A stretch of DNA of 64,000 nucleotides, taken from contig JAJZQN010000003.1 of NCBI GenBank assembly GCA_021847605.1, positions 1 to 64,000 on the forward strand. The letters run 5' to 3'. Positions within the stretch are counted from its first letter, which is position 1. Each line of letters opens with the position of its first letter. The notes below the pieces were generated by a model. The model saw only the letters and a program-made list of their open reading frames with translations, was not told the DNA's origin and made no database searches. The translations under genes and the position numbers were made by a program. Shown piece after piece: positions 8,074 to 18,300 of the stretch. Source of the DNA: Pseudomonadota bacterium (GTDB taxonomy: Bacteria > Pseudomonadota > Alphaproteobacteria > Sphingomonadales > Sphingomonadaceae).

Positions 8074-10819
8074 TGCGGCCCAGCAGGTCGGCCAGACCGG
8101 CAAAGGCATTGTTGACCGGGGCAGGGGTGCTGCCCGCGCTGGTCGGGCGGGGCGATCCGCCGCCATCCTTGCCACCGCTGCGGCGATTGCCACCCGGCTT
8201 GCCGGTGCGATCTGCGCCCTTGCTGTTCGGGCGTCCGCCCTGCTGCAGTCGGTCGCTGCGGGGTTTTTGCCGACCCTTGAAAACCCAGTTCGGGCCAGCA
8301 GGTGCGGCGGCAACCGCTGGCTCGCTGGCTACGCCTTCCGCACCATCCACGGCTGGCTCTGTCGCTTCCGTGACAGGCACAGGCGCGGCCACCTCGATCG
8401 GGCGGAACCCGGCAAGCCGCATCAGTTGCAGGAAGGAGTCTTCCGACAGGCCCAGCGACACGATCTGTGGGCTGACATGGGTGAAGGCTTCGTTCTTCGC
8501 GATGGTTTCATGCGCGGTGCGCGCCATGCGTTCGGCCATGTCGATGCGCAGCATCTGGTCGCCAAAGCCACGGAAACCGGCGATACGAGCGCCCATCTGG
8601 TCGCCCCGCTCGCCCGCCACGATCAGGGTCAGGCCGGGCGTCGGCAGCGGCAGGCAGGGCTTGGCAATGCGCGCCGCCAGCAGGGCTGAGCGCCAGCGCG
8701 CCGCGCCCGGCTTCAACAGACCGGGATGATAAATGTCCAGCACGCCAATATCGATGCCTGCCTTGCGCAGCAGATGGCGTTGTTCCTTGTCCAGATGGAC
8801 AAGCGCCGGGTCCAGTTCGGTACGGGCGATGACGCCGCCCGCATCGGCCAGTTGCGCGAACACCGCGCGCACCACGGCCGGCACGACCGGATCGGCGGCG
8901 CTTTCCTGCATCTTGACCAGCGGCAGGATATGTTTCTGCTTCTGCGCCTCGACCCAGTGGGTCAGACGTTGCGTCACCTGCTTCTGCACATCCTGCCCCA
9001 GCGCCATCAGCGCGCTGTCCAGCCGGATGGCCGGCGACAAAAGGGTCGGCCCGGTCAGCAGCGTTGCCACCGGCGTTTCGCCCCATGCGATGCCCGGCGC
9101 CTGTCCCGCCACGTCCAGCAGGGCGAAATCCGTATCCGCCGCCGCCACCAATTCGTCTGCCTTCACTCGTAATACCTTTCCAAGGCGTCTTTCTGCCGCC
9201 GCCAACAACATCTTTCGGTCCTGATGCCGCGTAGCGGGATCGACCGAGAAACGAAATCCGTCAAGTCGCCCGATCGTCTCGCCATCGACACCCACTGTCC
9301 CGTCCGGGTCCACCGTCACGGGCAAGTTGGCCGCATTCTGTCCCATATCCCGTAGCAGAACCGATGTGCGCCGGTCCACAAAACGCTGCGTCAGCGCGGC
9401 ATGCAGCGCATCGGACAGTTTTTCCTCCAGCGCCCGTGTACGCTCCGCCATTTCCATCGGATGGGCCAGCCAGTCGGGACGATGCGCGATGTACGACCAT
9501 GTGCGCGCCGCGGCAATCCGGCCTGAAATCGTATCGATGTCGCCCTGTACCGAATCGAGTCGCGCCACCTGCTGCGCAAACCAGTCGCGCGGAATATGGC
9601 CGGTCCCCTCCGACAGGAAGCGCCAGATGCGCGCCACGATGCGGCCATGATGTTCCGCGCCCAGCTTCTGGAAATCGGGCAGGCCGCACGCGGCCCATAG
9701 CCGCTGCACCTGTCGCTGGCTCTTGGTACGTTCGATGACCAGCGGATCGTCGGCCATCCGTTTCAGCACCGAAAAATCCACCGCTTCCGGCGCGGCGCGC
9801 AATTCGGGGCGCTCGGGCCGCTGCGACAGATCGGCGATCAGATGGTCGAGTCGATCGGTGCGGGGCGTGCCATTGCGCCAGAAAAGCTGCTCGATCGGCG
9901 GGAAACGATGCGCCTCGATCGCTTCTATCTCTTCGGGGGTGAAGGCAGCGTCGCCTTCCTCCGATCCCAGACTGCCGAACGTGCCGTCCTTGTGATGCCG
10001 TCCTGCGCGCCCGGCGATCTGTGCCATTTCGCTGACGGTCAGGCGCCGGGAGCGCCGCCCATCAAACTTGCGCAGCGACGCAAAGGCAACATGCGCAACG
10101 TCCAGGTTCAGCCCCATGCCGATCGCATCGGTCGCAACCAGATAATCGACATCGCCGTTCAGGAACATCTGTACCTGTGCGTTGCGGGTGCGCGGACTGA
10201 GCGCGCCCATCACCACCGCCGCGCCGCCGCGAAACCGGCGCAGCATTTCCGCCACGGCATAGACTTCCTCGGCGGAGAAGGCGACGATGGCGGATCGCTT
10301 GGGCAGGCGGGACAGTTTCTTGGCGCCGGCGTAGGACAGTGTGGAGAAACGCGGTCGTCCGATAATCTCCACGTCCGGCACCAGCGCCTTCACCACCCGC
10401 GATATGCTGGCCGACCCCAGGATCATCGTTTCTTCACGGCCGCGCGCCCGCAACAGCCGGTCGGTAAAGATATGCCCGCGTTCCGGGTCAGCGCCCAGTT
10501 GCGCTTCATCCAGCGCGACGAAAGCGAAATCCTCCTTCGGTCCGGCCTCCCTGCCACCACCGATCGGCATGGATTCGGCGGTGCATAGGAAATAGCGGGC
10601 GCCCGGCGGCACGATCTTTTCCTCGCCGGTGACGAGCGCGACCTGTTGTGGCCCCTTGATCGCGACGACCCGGTCATAGACTTCGCGGGCCAGAAGGCGC
10701 AGCGGAAAGCCCATCATGCCGCTGCTATGACCGCACATGCGCTCCACCGCCAAATGGGTCTTGCCGGTATTGGTCGGTCCAAGGACGGCGGTAACGGACG
10801 AACGGGCAAAGGAAACCAT
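8066..10819 (-). CDS. Suv3-like ATP-dependent RNA helicase
   Basis: 917 aa superfamily 2 helicase related to mitochondrial Suv3. Walker A is GPTNTGKT near residue 15, motif II is DEAQ near residue 105, and the Suv3 pattern ILGSAS, RFS-L-Y and IQIAGRAGR-type motif VI (SEMAQIAGRAGRH) all follow. A long middle region carries the Suv3 C-terminal fold, and the last 100 residues are a low-complexity Lys/Arg/Gly/Pro-rich tail likely to bind RNA. The start at 10819 (MVSFARSS) lies after an AGGGG site; a longer frame to 10879 is less likely. The family works in RNA turnover. The role in sphingomonads is inferred. Confidence 0.92.
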   Translation of the reverse strand: MVSFARSSVTAVLGPTNTGKTHLAVERMCGHSSGMMGFPLRLLAREVYDRVVAIKGPQQVALVTGEEKIVPPGARYFLCTAESMPIGGGREAGPKEDFAFVALDEAQLGADPERGHIFTDRLLRARGREETMILGSASISRVVKALVPDVEIIGRPRFSTLSYAGAKKLSRLPKRSAIVAFSAEEVYAVAEMLRRFRGGAAVVMGALSPRTRNAQVQMFLNGDVDYLVATDAIGMGLNLDVAHVAFASLRKFDGRRSRRLTVSEMAQIAGRAGRHHKDGTFGSLGSEEGDAAFTPEEIEAIEAHRFPPIEQLFWRNGTPRTDRLDHLIADLSQRPERPELRAAPEAVDFSVLKRMADDPLVIERTKSQRQVQRLWAACGLPDFQKLGAEHHGRIVARIWRFLSEGTGHIPRDWFAQQVARLDSVQGDIDTISGRIAAARTWSYIAHRPDWLAHPMEMAERTRALEEKLSDALHAALTQRFVDRRTSVLLRDMGQNAANLPVTVDPDGTVGVDGETIGRLDGFRFSVDPATRHQDRKMLLAAAERRLGKVLRVKADELVAAADTDFALLDVAGQAPGIAWGETPVATLLTGPTLLSPAIRLDSALMALGQDVQKQVTQRLTHWVEAQKQKHILPLVKMQESAADPVVPAVVRAVFAQLADAGGVIARTELDPALVHLDKEQRHLLRKAGIDIGVLDIYHPGLLKPGAARWRSALLAARIAKPCLPLPTPGLTLIVAGERGDQMGARIAGFRGFGDQMLRIDMAERMARTAHETIAKNEAFTHVSPQIVSLGLSEDSFLQLMRLAGFRPIEVAAPVPVTEATEPAVDGAEGVASEPAVAAAPAGPNWVFKGRQKPRSDRLQQGGRPNSKGADRTGKPGGNRRSGGKDGGGSPRPTSAGSTPAPVNNAFAGLADLLGRNG

Positions 10820-11014
10820 GATGACCCCTATGTCGGGCAGGCGAGGCGGGCGGGCAAGGGGATTCGCGCTTTCCCACAAAAGCGTTGCGCCCGTCCGTCA
10901 ACACGCACGGCCCGTCGCAAGAAAATGCGTCATATGTGCGTCTTAAATTGACTTTAACCCTGTGCGTTCACAACAGTCGCGCCCGACGCACGGCGCGGGG
11001 GCCGTTGCGTCGCA

Positions 11015-12568
11015 ATGAAAATACCCTTGGGGGTCGCGGGTTTGTTTCAGGAAGGCCAGTTGGAATCGCAACAGGGCGGCGCGTCCGCATCCCTGTGGTT
11101 GGCGGATTCGCTGCGTCGCGGGTCGGTCCCGATGCCGCAGGACTGGCGCACCCGACTGCGCGAATGGGCCGATGAGGTTGAACTGGTCCCCGATCTGGGC
11201 CAGCGGATCGGCAGCCTCACCTGGTTTCGCGGCCTTGCCACCTGTTTCGGCCTGTGCGCCACCGCCCTTTACCTCTCCCCCGGTTTCCACCCCGTTCCCG
11301 GCGCGCCCGGCTCGACGCTGAGCGACGCCCAATATGACGAAGTGCGCAGTCAGATGACGACGCCGCTGGCGCTGGGCGCCGACAGCGGACGCCATATGGG
11401 CGCGACCGATGCGGTCCAGCCGTTGCGCGAAACGCCCGAACGGCCGCAGATTGAACTCAATGCCCAGATCGGCAGCAGCGATACGCTGGCCCGCGCCCTG
11501 TCGCGTGCCGGTGTCAGCGGCAATGATGTGGCGACGGTGCAATCGCTGGTCGGCGGCGACATCGACGACGGGGTAAAGCCCGGCACCCGGCTGGATATCC
11601 TATTGGGCCGCCGCGCCAGCCGCGACCGGCCCCGGCCGCTTGATCGTCTGGCGTTCCGCGCCCGCCTTGACCTGTCGGTCGAACTGGCGCGCGTGGGTGA
11701 CACGCTTCAGGTCAAACGCATCCCCATTCGCGTCGACAATACGCCGCTGCGCATTCAGGGCGTGGTGGGTGACAGCATCTATCGATCGGCCCGCGCAGCG
11801 GGCGCCCCGCCCAAGGCGGTGCAGGCCTTCCTGCGCGTCATCGCGCAACAGGTCGATCTGGGCGGCATCGGCGCTGGCGACCGTTATGACATCGTGACCG
11901 AATATCGCCGCGCGGAAACCGGCGATGTCGAGGTGGGCGAGTTGCTCTATGCCGGGCTACGGCGCGCACGCGGCAAGGCCGTGGACATGCTCAAATGGAC
12001 GCTCAACGGCCGCACCGAATGGTTCGAGGCGTCGGGCGTGGGGGAACGGCGCGGCGTGCTGACGCAGCCGGTTTCCGGGCGCATATCGTCGGGCTATGGC
12101 CAGCGGCGTCACCCGATATTGGGCTATACCCGCATGCACGCCGGCGTCGATTTCGCCGCGCGCTACGGATCGCCCATCTATGCCGTCACCGATGGCGTGG
12201 TCGATTATGCCGGGCGGCATGGTGGCCATGGCAATTATGTCCGCATCCGCCACGGCGGCGGCATTTCCACCGGCTATGCCCATATGAGCCGCATCGCGGC
12301 GGTGTCGGGGCAGAGCGTGCGGCGCGGACAGGTGATCGGCTATGTCGGGTCGACCGGCCTGTCGACCGGCCCGCATCTTCATTATGAAGTCTATCGCGGC
12401 GGCCATACGATCAACCCATTGTCGATCAAATTCACCACGACGGCGCAACTGGCCGGGCGTGATCTGGCCGCGTTCCGTGCGAAACTGGCGCAATATCGCG
12501 GACTTCGCGTCGGCCTGCATGACGCGCCATCGGAAAAGGCAACCGCTCCGGTGGCCAGCGGCAAATAA
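11015..12568 (+). CDS. M23 family peptidoglycan endopeptidase
   Basis: 517 aa. An N-terminal cytosolic stretch of about 70 residues precedes one hydrophobic segment (FRGLATCFGLCATALYL), so the protein is probably anchored in the inner membrane with a periplasmic body. An OapA/LysM-like linker region follows. The C-terminal LytM domain has zinc-ligand motifs HAGVDFA near residue 376 and HLHYEVYRGG near residue 455, with the intermediate YAHMS segment. It is predicted to cut peptidoglycan cross-links for growth or division, or to act as an activator. The zinc ligands appear intact, so catalysis is likely. It stands alone, divergent from the helicase. Confidence 0.9.
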   Translation: MKIPLGVAGLFQEGQLESQQGGASASLWLADSLRRGSVPMPQDWRTRLREWADEVELVPDLGQRIGSLTWFRGLATCFGLCATALYLSPGFHPVPGAPGSTLSDAQYDEVRSQMTTPLALGADSGRHMGATDAVQPLRETPERPQIELNAQIGSSDTLARALSRAGVSGNDVATVQSLVGGDIDDGVKPGTRLDILLGRRASRDRPRPLDRLAFRARLDLSVELARVGDTLQVKRIPIRVDNTPLRIQGVVGDSIYRSARAAGAPPKAVQAFLRVIAQQVDLGGIGAGDRYDIVTEYRRAETGDVEVGELLYAGLRRARGKAVDMLKWTLNGRTEWFEASGVGERRGVLTQPVSGRISSGYGQRRHPILGYTRMHAGVDFAARYGSPIYAVTDGVVDYAGRHGGHGNYVRIRHGGGISTGYAHMSRIAAVSGQSVRRGQVIGYVGSTGLSTGPHLHYEVYRGGHTINPLSIKFTTTAQLAGRDLAAFRAKLAQYRGLRVGLHDAPSEKATAPVASGK

Positions 12569-12608
12569 GCCGCTTTGCGTCGATGACGCGCTGGGCTAAC
12601 GCGCGGCG

Positions 12609-13388
12609 ATGACTGTAGCTGTTACCGCCATCCTGCTCGCGGGCGCGCGCCCCATTCCCGATCCGCTTGCCGTGGCGGCGGGCGTTCCGGTCAAGCCGCT
12701 GGTGCCAGTTGGGGGCGAACCGATGATCAACCGCCCGGCCCGCGCCCTGCTCGATCACCCCACCATTGGCGATGTCGTCATCCTGACCCAGCGGCCCGAC
12801 CTGTTCGCGGCCGATCCCGCCACCGCATGGCTGGCCAGCCATGCGCGCGTGCGGTTCGAACAGGGCGGGCAGGGGATCGCCGCGTCGCTGCTCGACCTGA
12901 TGGCGAGGGGAGTGGCGACCTATCCCCTCTTGCTGACGACGGCGGATCATGTGCTGCTGGATCGCGCCATGCTCGACCAGTTTGTGGGCGAGGCGCAGGG
13001 GGCCGACATCGCCGTTGCCATGGTGGAGCGGGCGACCTTGCTGGCGTGTTATCCGGATTCGCGGCGGACATGGCTCAAATTCCGCGATGGTTGGTGGTCG
13101 GGCGCGAACATCTTCTGGTTCGGCAGCGACAAGGCCCGCGCCATCATTGCTCTGTGGCAGGATGTGGAACAGGACCGCAAGAAAGGCTGGAAAATCCTGA
13201 CTGCCTTCGGTCCGCTGGCGCTGATCGGCGCGCTGCTGCGCATCTCGACCCTGCGCGGTGGTATCGCCCGGATCGGTCGCCGCTTCGGCCTCACCGCGCG
13301 CCTTGTTGCGATGGCCAGCCCCGAAGCCTGCATCGATGCCGACAAGCCCGCCGACGTGACCCTGATCGAGACGATATTGAAAGGGTAG
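12609..13388 (+). CDS. MobA-like nucleotidyltransferase family protein
   Basis: 259 aa, cytosolic. The N-terminal motif AILLAGARPI----AVAAGVPVKPLVPVGGEPMI is the nucleotide-binding signature of NTP-transferase family proteins, related to MobA and sugar nucleotidyltransferases, and TTADHVLLD resembles the metal-binding Asp segment. No recognisable second domain is present. The substrate is not apparent from the sequence. It starts 40 bases after the M23 gene in the same direction and is convergent with the LysR gene. Confidence 0.82.
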   Translation: MTVAVTAILLAGARPIPDPLAVAAGVPVKPLVPVGGEPMINRPARALLDHPTIGDVVILTQRPDLFAADPATAWLASHARVRFEQGGQGIAASLLDLMARGVATYPLLLTTADHVLLDRAMLDQFVGEAQGADIAVAMVERATLLACYPDSRRTWLKFRDGWWSGANIFWFGSDKARAIIALWQDVEQDRKKGWKILTAFGPLALIGALLRISTLRGGIARIGRRFGLTARLVAMASPEACIDADKPADVTLIETILKG

Positions 13389-13420
13389 GGGCGTTCAGCC
13401 TGTCCGGGACCATGAATGGA

Positions 13421-14389
13421 TCACGCACATAGGGCGTGTACGGTGCCGGGGCCGAATTCTTCTGTGACAGACATCATATCGCACAGCCAGTTGATGGCCG
13501 GGTCACGATGGGCGCGTTCGTGCCACAATAGCTTATAATCGAATGTGCCGATGAAGTCGGGGGCTTTGCGACAGCGCAGCCCATGGCTTTGTACCAGCGG
13601 CAGAGCGGACCTGTCGGGCAGCGTCATGATGGCATCGGACGCGCCGATGATGTGGGGCGCCGTATGGAAATAGGGCAGGCGGGCCAATATCCGGCGACGT
13701 TCGGCCGCTTTGCCCAACCGCATGTTGATCCGGTCGAATTCGATATCGCTGACCACCATGCTGATATGGGGGAAAGCCAGAAACTCTTCGGTGGTCAGCG
13801 GAATATCCGCTGGCTTGTTGGCAAGTGGATGCTGCGGCGAGAGGACGCAACTAAACCCCTCGGTGAACAGATAGCGTTCATGGGCCAGAGACGGATCGCT
13901 GTCGAGGCCGCTGATGACCAGATCGACTTCTCCGGCCGCCAGCCGCGTCAATATATCGGCGGATAGGGGCTGAATATCGATGGCGGCGCCGGGTGCCTGC
14001 TGATGGATGGCGGGCAGGGCAGGGCCAAGCACAGCAGATACGCCGAAATCGGTCGAAGCGACGCGGAAACGGCGAGTCAGTTTGGCCGGATCGAAACCGG
14101 GTTGCGACAATAGCGCATTGCCGCTGGCCAGCCATTGCTGCAACGGCTCCAGCAATTGTTCGGCGCGCCGGGTGGGTTCCATGCCGCGCGCGGTGCGGAC
14201 CAGCAGCGGATCGTTGAACAACTCACGTAGCCGGGCGAGCGCACGACTGACCGACGGCTGGCTGACGCCAAGTCGGTCTGCTGTCATCGTAACGCTCTGG
14301 GTCCGCAACAAATGCGCCAGCACCGCCAACATATTGAGGTCGAAATGCACCTTGCCCGCCGCCCTGCTGCTCCTGCCAATCGTTTGCAA
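13421..14389 (-). CDS. LysR family transcriptional regulator
   Basis: 322 aa as drawn from a TTG start. A GTG at 14350, giving a start VHFDLNML, fits the family equally well and has a purine-rich stretch before it. The winged helix-turn-helix is at residues 18-75 (LRTQSVTMTADRLGVSQPSVSRALARLRELFNDPLLVRT), followed by a periplasmic-binding-like co-inducer domain (FRVASTDFGVSAVL...). The sequence resembles the NodD/MexT-type branch. It is on the same strand and 81 bases downstream of the LuxR response regulator, so it may belong to the same transcript, but no target is evident. Confidence 0.9.
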   Translation of the reverse strand: MQTIGRSSRAAGKVHFDLNMLAVLAHLLRTQSVTMTADRLGVSQPSVSRALARLRELFNDPLLVRTARGMEPTRRAEQLLEPLQQWLASGNALLSQPGFDPAKLTRRFRVASTDFGVSAVLGPALPAIHQQAPGAAIDIQPLSADILTRLAAGEVDLVISGLDSDPSLAHERYLFTEGFSCVLSPQHPLANKPADIPLTTEEFLAFPHISMVVSDIEFDRINMRLGKAAERRRILARLPYFHTAPHIIGASDAIMTLPDRSALPLVQSHGLRCRKAPDFIGTFDYKLLWHERAHRDPAINWLCDMMSVTEEFGPGTVHALCA

Positions 14390-14470
14390 CCTAGCAGAAT
14401 GGCGTGTGCAAGTTAATCTCGGTTCAATGTCCGCTTTGTAGCGAAATGCTTCTGGAGCATGTTGCGTCGA

Positions 14471-15397
14471 TCAATGGGCGATGACCCGCACGGCGAAGGC
14501 TGCCGCCGCAGCGCGTGTTTCGACCCCCAGTTTCTCGAAAATCTGTTCCAGATGCTTGTTCACGGTTCGGGGGCTGATCACCAATATTTCGCTGATGACC
14601 CGGTTGGGCTTGCCATAGCTGATCCACAGCAACACTTCGGCCTCCCGCTGGGTCAGGCCGAAATGCGATTGCAGACGACCGATGTCGGCCTGCGGGTCCA
14701 GATGGTTGAGGCGGATCAGCACTTCGTCGGGGCGCGGGCGACCTATGACGATCAGTTCGATGGTGTCGCCGCCATTGCCCTCGACCTTGGCAGTCGCACC
14801 GGCTGGTTGCTCGTCTTGCGCCAGTCGCTGCGCCTGCGTGCGCAATATCTGGGGCAACTGGCCGTCCCCTCTTGTCCACCCCGGCTCCAGAAAATCCATC
14901 AGCCGGTCTGCGCCCGGCGTACTCCATGACAGGCGGCCATCCTGCCCGACACTCACCAGATTCCGGCCGGTGGCGTCCAACGCGAACTGGCTGTCCTGCG
15001 TCTGGCGGGCATTGGCCATATGGACGCGCACCCGCGCCAGCAATTCTTCGACCACGATGGGCTTGCGCACATAATCGACGCCGCCTGCCTCCAGCGCATG
15101 GACGACATGTTCGCTTTCGGTCAGCCCGGTCATGAAGATGATCGGCACCGGCGCCCCCTTTGGCATCTGTTTGATCGCGCGGGTGGTTTCAAATCCGTCC
15201 AGTCCGGGCATCACCGCATCCATCAGGATAAGGTCCGGCGTCACATGGTCCAACAGTTCCAGCGCTGCGTCGCCGCTGGTGGCGATCAGCACGGAAATCT
15301 GCGCCGTTTCCAGCGTATCGGTCAGGAATCGCAGCGATTCCGGCGTATCGTCGACGACCAGAACGGTGTCGGTGCGGGGAGGGGGAGCAGAGATCAT
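14471..15397 (-). CDS. LuxR/NarL-type response regulator
   Basis: 308 aa. Residues about 8-125 form a receiver domain: VLVVDDTPESLRFL, phosphoacceptor Asp in LILMDAVMPGLDG near residue 59, Thr in FMTGLTES and Lys in VRKPI. A central linker of about 100 residues resembles a PAS-like region (FALDATGRNLVSV). The C-terminal LuxR helix-turn-helix (LTQREAEVLLWISYGKPNRVISEILVISPRTVNKHLEQIFEKLG) ends the protein. The start at 15397 overlaps the kinase stop by four bases (ATGA), so the pair is coupled. It is a good candidate for the protein that reads the TTTGACGTAG motif found across this window (inference). Confidence 0.93.
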   Translation of the reverse strand: MISAPPPRTDTVLVVDDTPESLRFLTDTLETAQISVLIATSGDAALELLDHVTPDLILMDAVMPGLDGFETTRAIKQMPKGAPVPIIFMTGLTESEHVVHALEAGGVDYVRKPIVVEELLARVRVHMANARQTQDSQFALDATGRNLVSVGQDGRLSWSTPGADRLMDFLEPGWTRGDGQLPQILRTQAQRLAQDEQPAGATAKVEGNGGDTIELIVIGRPRPDEVLIRLNHLDPQADIGRLQSHFGLTQREAEVLLWISYGKPNRVISEILVISPRTVNKHLEQIFEKLGVETRAAAAAFAVRVIAH

Positions 15398-18300
15398 CGG
15401 GCGGCCCTTATGGTTTTGATTAGCCCCTTGAGGTCGAAGCGGTCGAGATGGGCGAGCAGGCGGGCGACCAGTATCCGGGCATCGGGTGCGGCGGCTTCCA
15501 GAGCGCGGATGCTGGCCTCTACCCCGCGTACATGGCCGATCGTCGCCTTCTGCTCGATCTCGGCCAATAGTGGCAGAGCCTCTTGGGGCAACGGCGGACC
15601 GTCCTCGTCCGGCTGCGCGGCCTCTGTCTGGGGCGGCATGTCTCCGGTCCATCTTATGTGCAACTGGTCGGCGATCGCATCCAGCAGCGCGTCGAGATCG
15701 ACCGGCTTCATCAGGAACATATCATGCGCTGCGCGCCCATCGCCGCCACGGTGAAATTCATGGGCGTTGGCGGAAACCATCACGATCCGCACCTTGCCAC
15801 CCAGTTTTTCCCGCAGGGCGCGGCAAATATCCCAGCCCGATTCACCGGGCATGGAAATATCCAGCAATATGATGTCGGGACTTTCCCGTGCTGCGATGTC
15901 CAGCCCGTCCCGTCCGTTCAGCGCTTCCCACACCTGAAAATCGAGCGGCTCCAGCAAACCGCGCAATACGGCGACCTGTGCGGCATCATCGTCGATCAGC
16001 AGGACTTTGCGCCGCGCCCCTTCATATCCCGAAATCCGTTCGATCGGCTGGCTATCCATTGCCGGATTGGCGACATGGCCCAGCATCAGCCGGACGGTGA
16101 ATTGCGTCCCCTTGCCGGCCTCGCTGACCACCGACAGGTCGCCGCCCAATATCTGGATCAGCGCTTGTGTGATGGACAGGCCAAGGCCCACGCCCTTTTG
16201 TCGTTGTGCGTCGGGATTGCTGCCCCGTTCGAACGGATCGAATACCCGTTTCAGGTCGTCCGAAGCGATACCGATACCGGTGTCGATGATGTCGAATGTC
16301 GCCATCTGGCTGCGATATTGCACCCGGAACGTGACCGATCCCGACCGGGTGAACTTGATGGCGTTGGACAGAAGGTTGATCAGGATTTGTCGCAGCCGTT
16401 TCTGGTCGGTGCGGACGAAATCTGGCAGTTGTTCAGGTCGTTCATAGAGGAATTCGATCCCCTTCGCCTGCGCCTGCGGTCGAAACATATTGGCGATCTG
16501 ATCGACGAACGGGGACAGGCGCACCGTTTCGCTGCTGATGCGCAGCACGCCGCTTTCCACCTGGCTAATGTCCATCAACCCTTCGACCAGATTGGTCAGA
16601 TGTTCCGCGCTCCGCCGGATCACCTTGGCCGCTTCGGTTGGGGCGATGTCATGGCCGCGCTCCATCAACTGGGAATAGCCATAGATGCTGTTGAGCGGCG
16701 ATCGTATCTCATGGCTGACGCTGACGAGGTAACGGCTTTTCGCCGCATTGGCGGCTTCGGCGGCCTCCTTCGCCTTTTGCAGTTCGGCGCCGGTCACGTC
16801 ATGGGCGATCACCTCTTCCACCAGCTTCTGCACATGATGCTCGCTTTCCTGCATCGCTGACCGGCGGCTTTGATGCGCCAGCACGATCATCCAGGCGATG
16901 ACCCCGCCGAACAGGGAGAAGAGCAGGAACAGCCCCAGCATCAACCCCTGAATCTCTGGCGCGGCATCCGGCATCCGGCGTGAAAATTGCCACGCAATGC
17001 CGCCCATCATTCCTGCATTGGCAATGGTGATGATCGCCATGACCATCGCGAAATGGCCGACCGGCGTATGGACATAGCGTGCGATGCCCGGCGGCAGCAG
17101 CCTTTCCAGCCAGCGCGCGGCCTGTTCCGTCGCGCGGCTATCCGTCTTGCATCGGTCGTGGCATCGCGCTTCCAGCGTGCAGCACAGCGAACAGATCGGC
17201 GCCGCATACATGGGGCAATGCGCCATGTCCGCAATCTGGAACCGATTTTCGCAGATGATGCAGCTTTGCTCGGTGACACCCTCGCTCCATCGCGACCGTC
17301 GGGCGATATAATATCGGCCATGGGTGGCCAGCGCGATGATCGGCGCAGCGGTGAAGGCGACGACCATGCCGATCACGGGCGCAAATGCCTGTGCCAGCAC
17401 CCCAATCAGGCCGAAATGCGCCGCGCCCGATACCAGTATCGACAACAGCATCGCGCCGATTCCCACCGGATTGACGTCGAACAGGTGGGCGCGTTTGAAT
17501 TCGATGCCATGAGGCGACAGACCCAGCGGCTTGGAGATCATGAGGTCAGCGGCCAGCGCCCCGATCCATCCCGCCGCCACCGTCGCATAGAGGATGAGGA
17601 TAGCCTCGATCGCGTCGAATATCCCCACTTCCATCAGCAACAGCGCCAGCAACACGTTGAAGATCAGCCACACGACGCGGCCCGGATGGCTGTGGGTCAG
17701 GCGAGCGAAGAAATTCGACCAGGCGATCGACCCGGCATAGGCGTTGGTGACGTTGATCTTGAGCTGGCAGATGATGACGAACAGGCCCGTGAGCAACAAC
17801 GACAGTCCGGCATGACCCGACATGCTGGTATAGATCGCCTGAAACATGGCTGTCGGGCTGGCCGCCTCGCTTTGCGCGGCGGCGCTGCGGATCAGGAAAT
17901 GGGCGAGGAATGAACCGAGCAGCAGTTTCATACCCCCGATCAGCGTCCATCCCGGCCCCCCGGCCAGCATCGCCGCCCACCAACGGCCCTTGCCGATTTT
18001 TTCCCGCGCGGGCAGGAAGCGCAGATAGTCCGCCTGTTCGCCAATCTGCGGCAATAGCGACAAGAGGGTCGACAGGGCGAAACCGAAATAGAGCAGGCTG
18101 ACGCTGCCATCCGGTGCGCCCAATTGCCCGGTAAAGCGCGACCATTCCGCCAACGCCGGCTGGCCCGCCCAGAAAATATAGGCGATCGGCGCCATTTGCA
18201 GCGCGATCCACACCCATTGGGTTGCCGCCTGAAAGCGGGTAATGGCGCTCATGCCATAGAGCGCGATGGGGATGACGACGACCGCGCTCACCAGATAGGC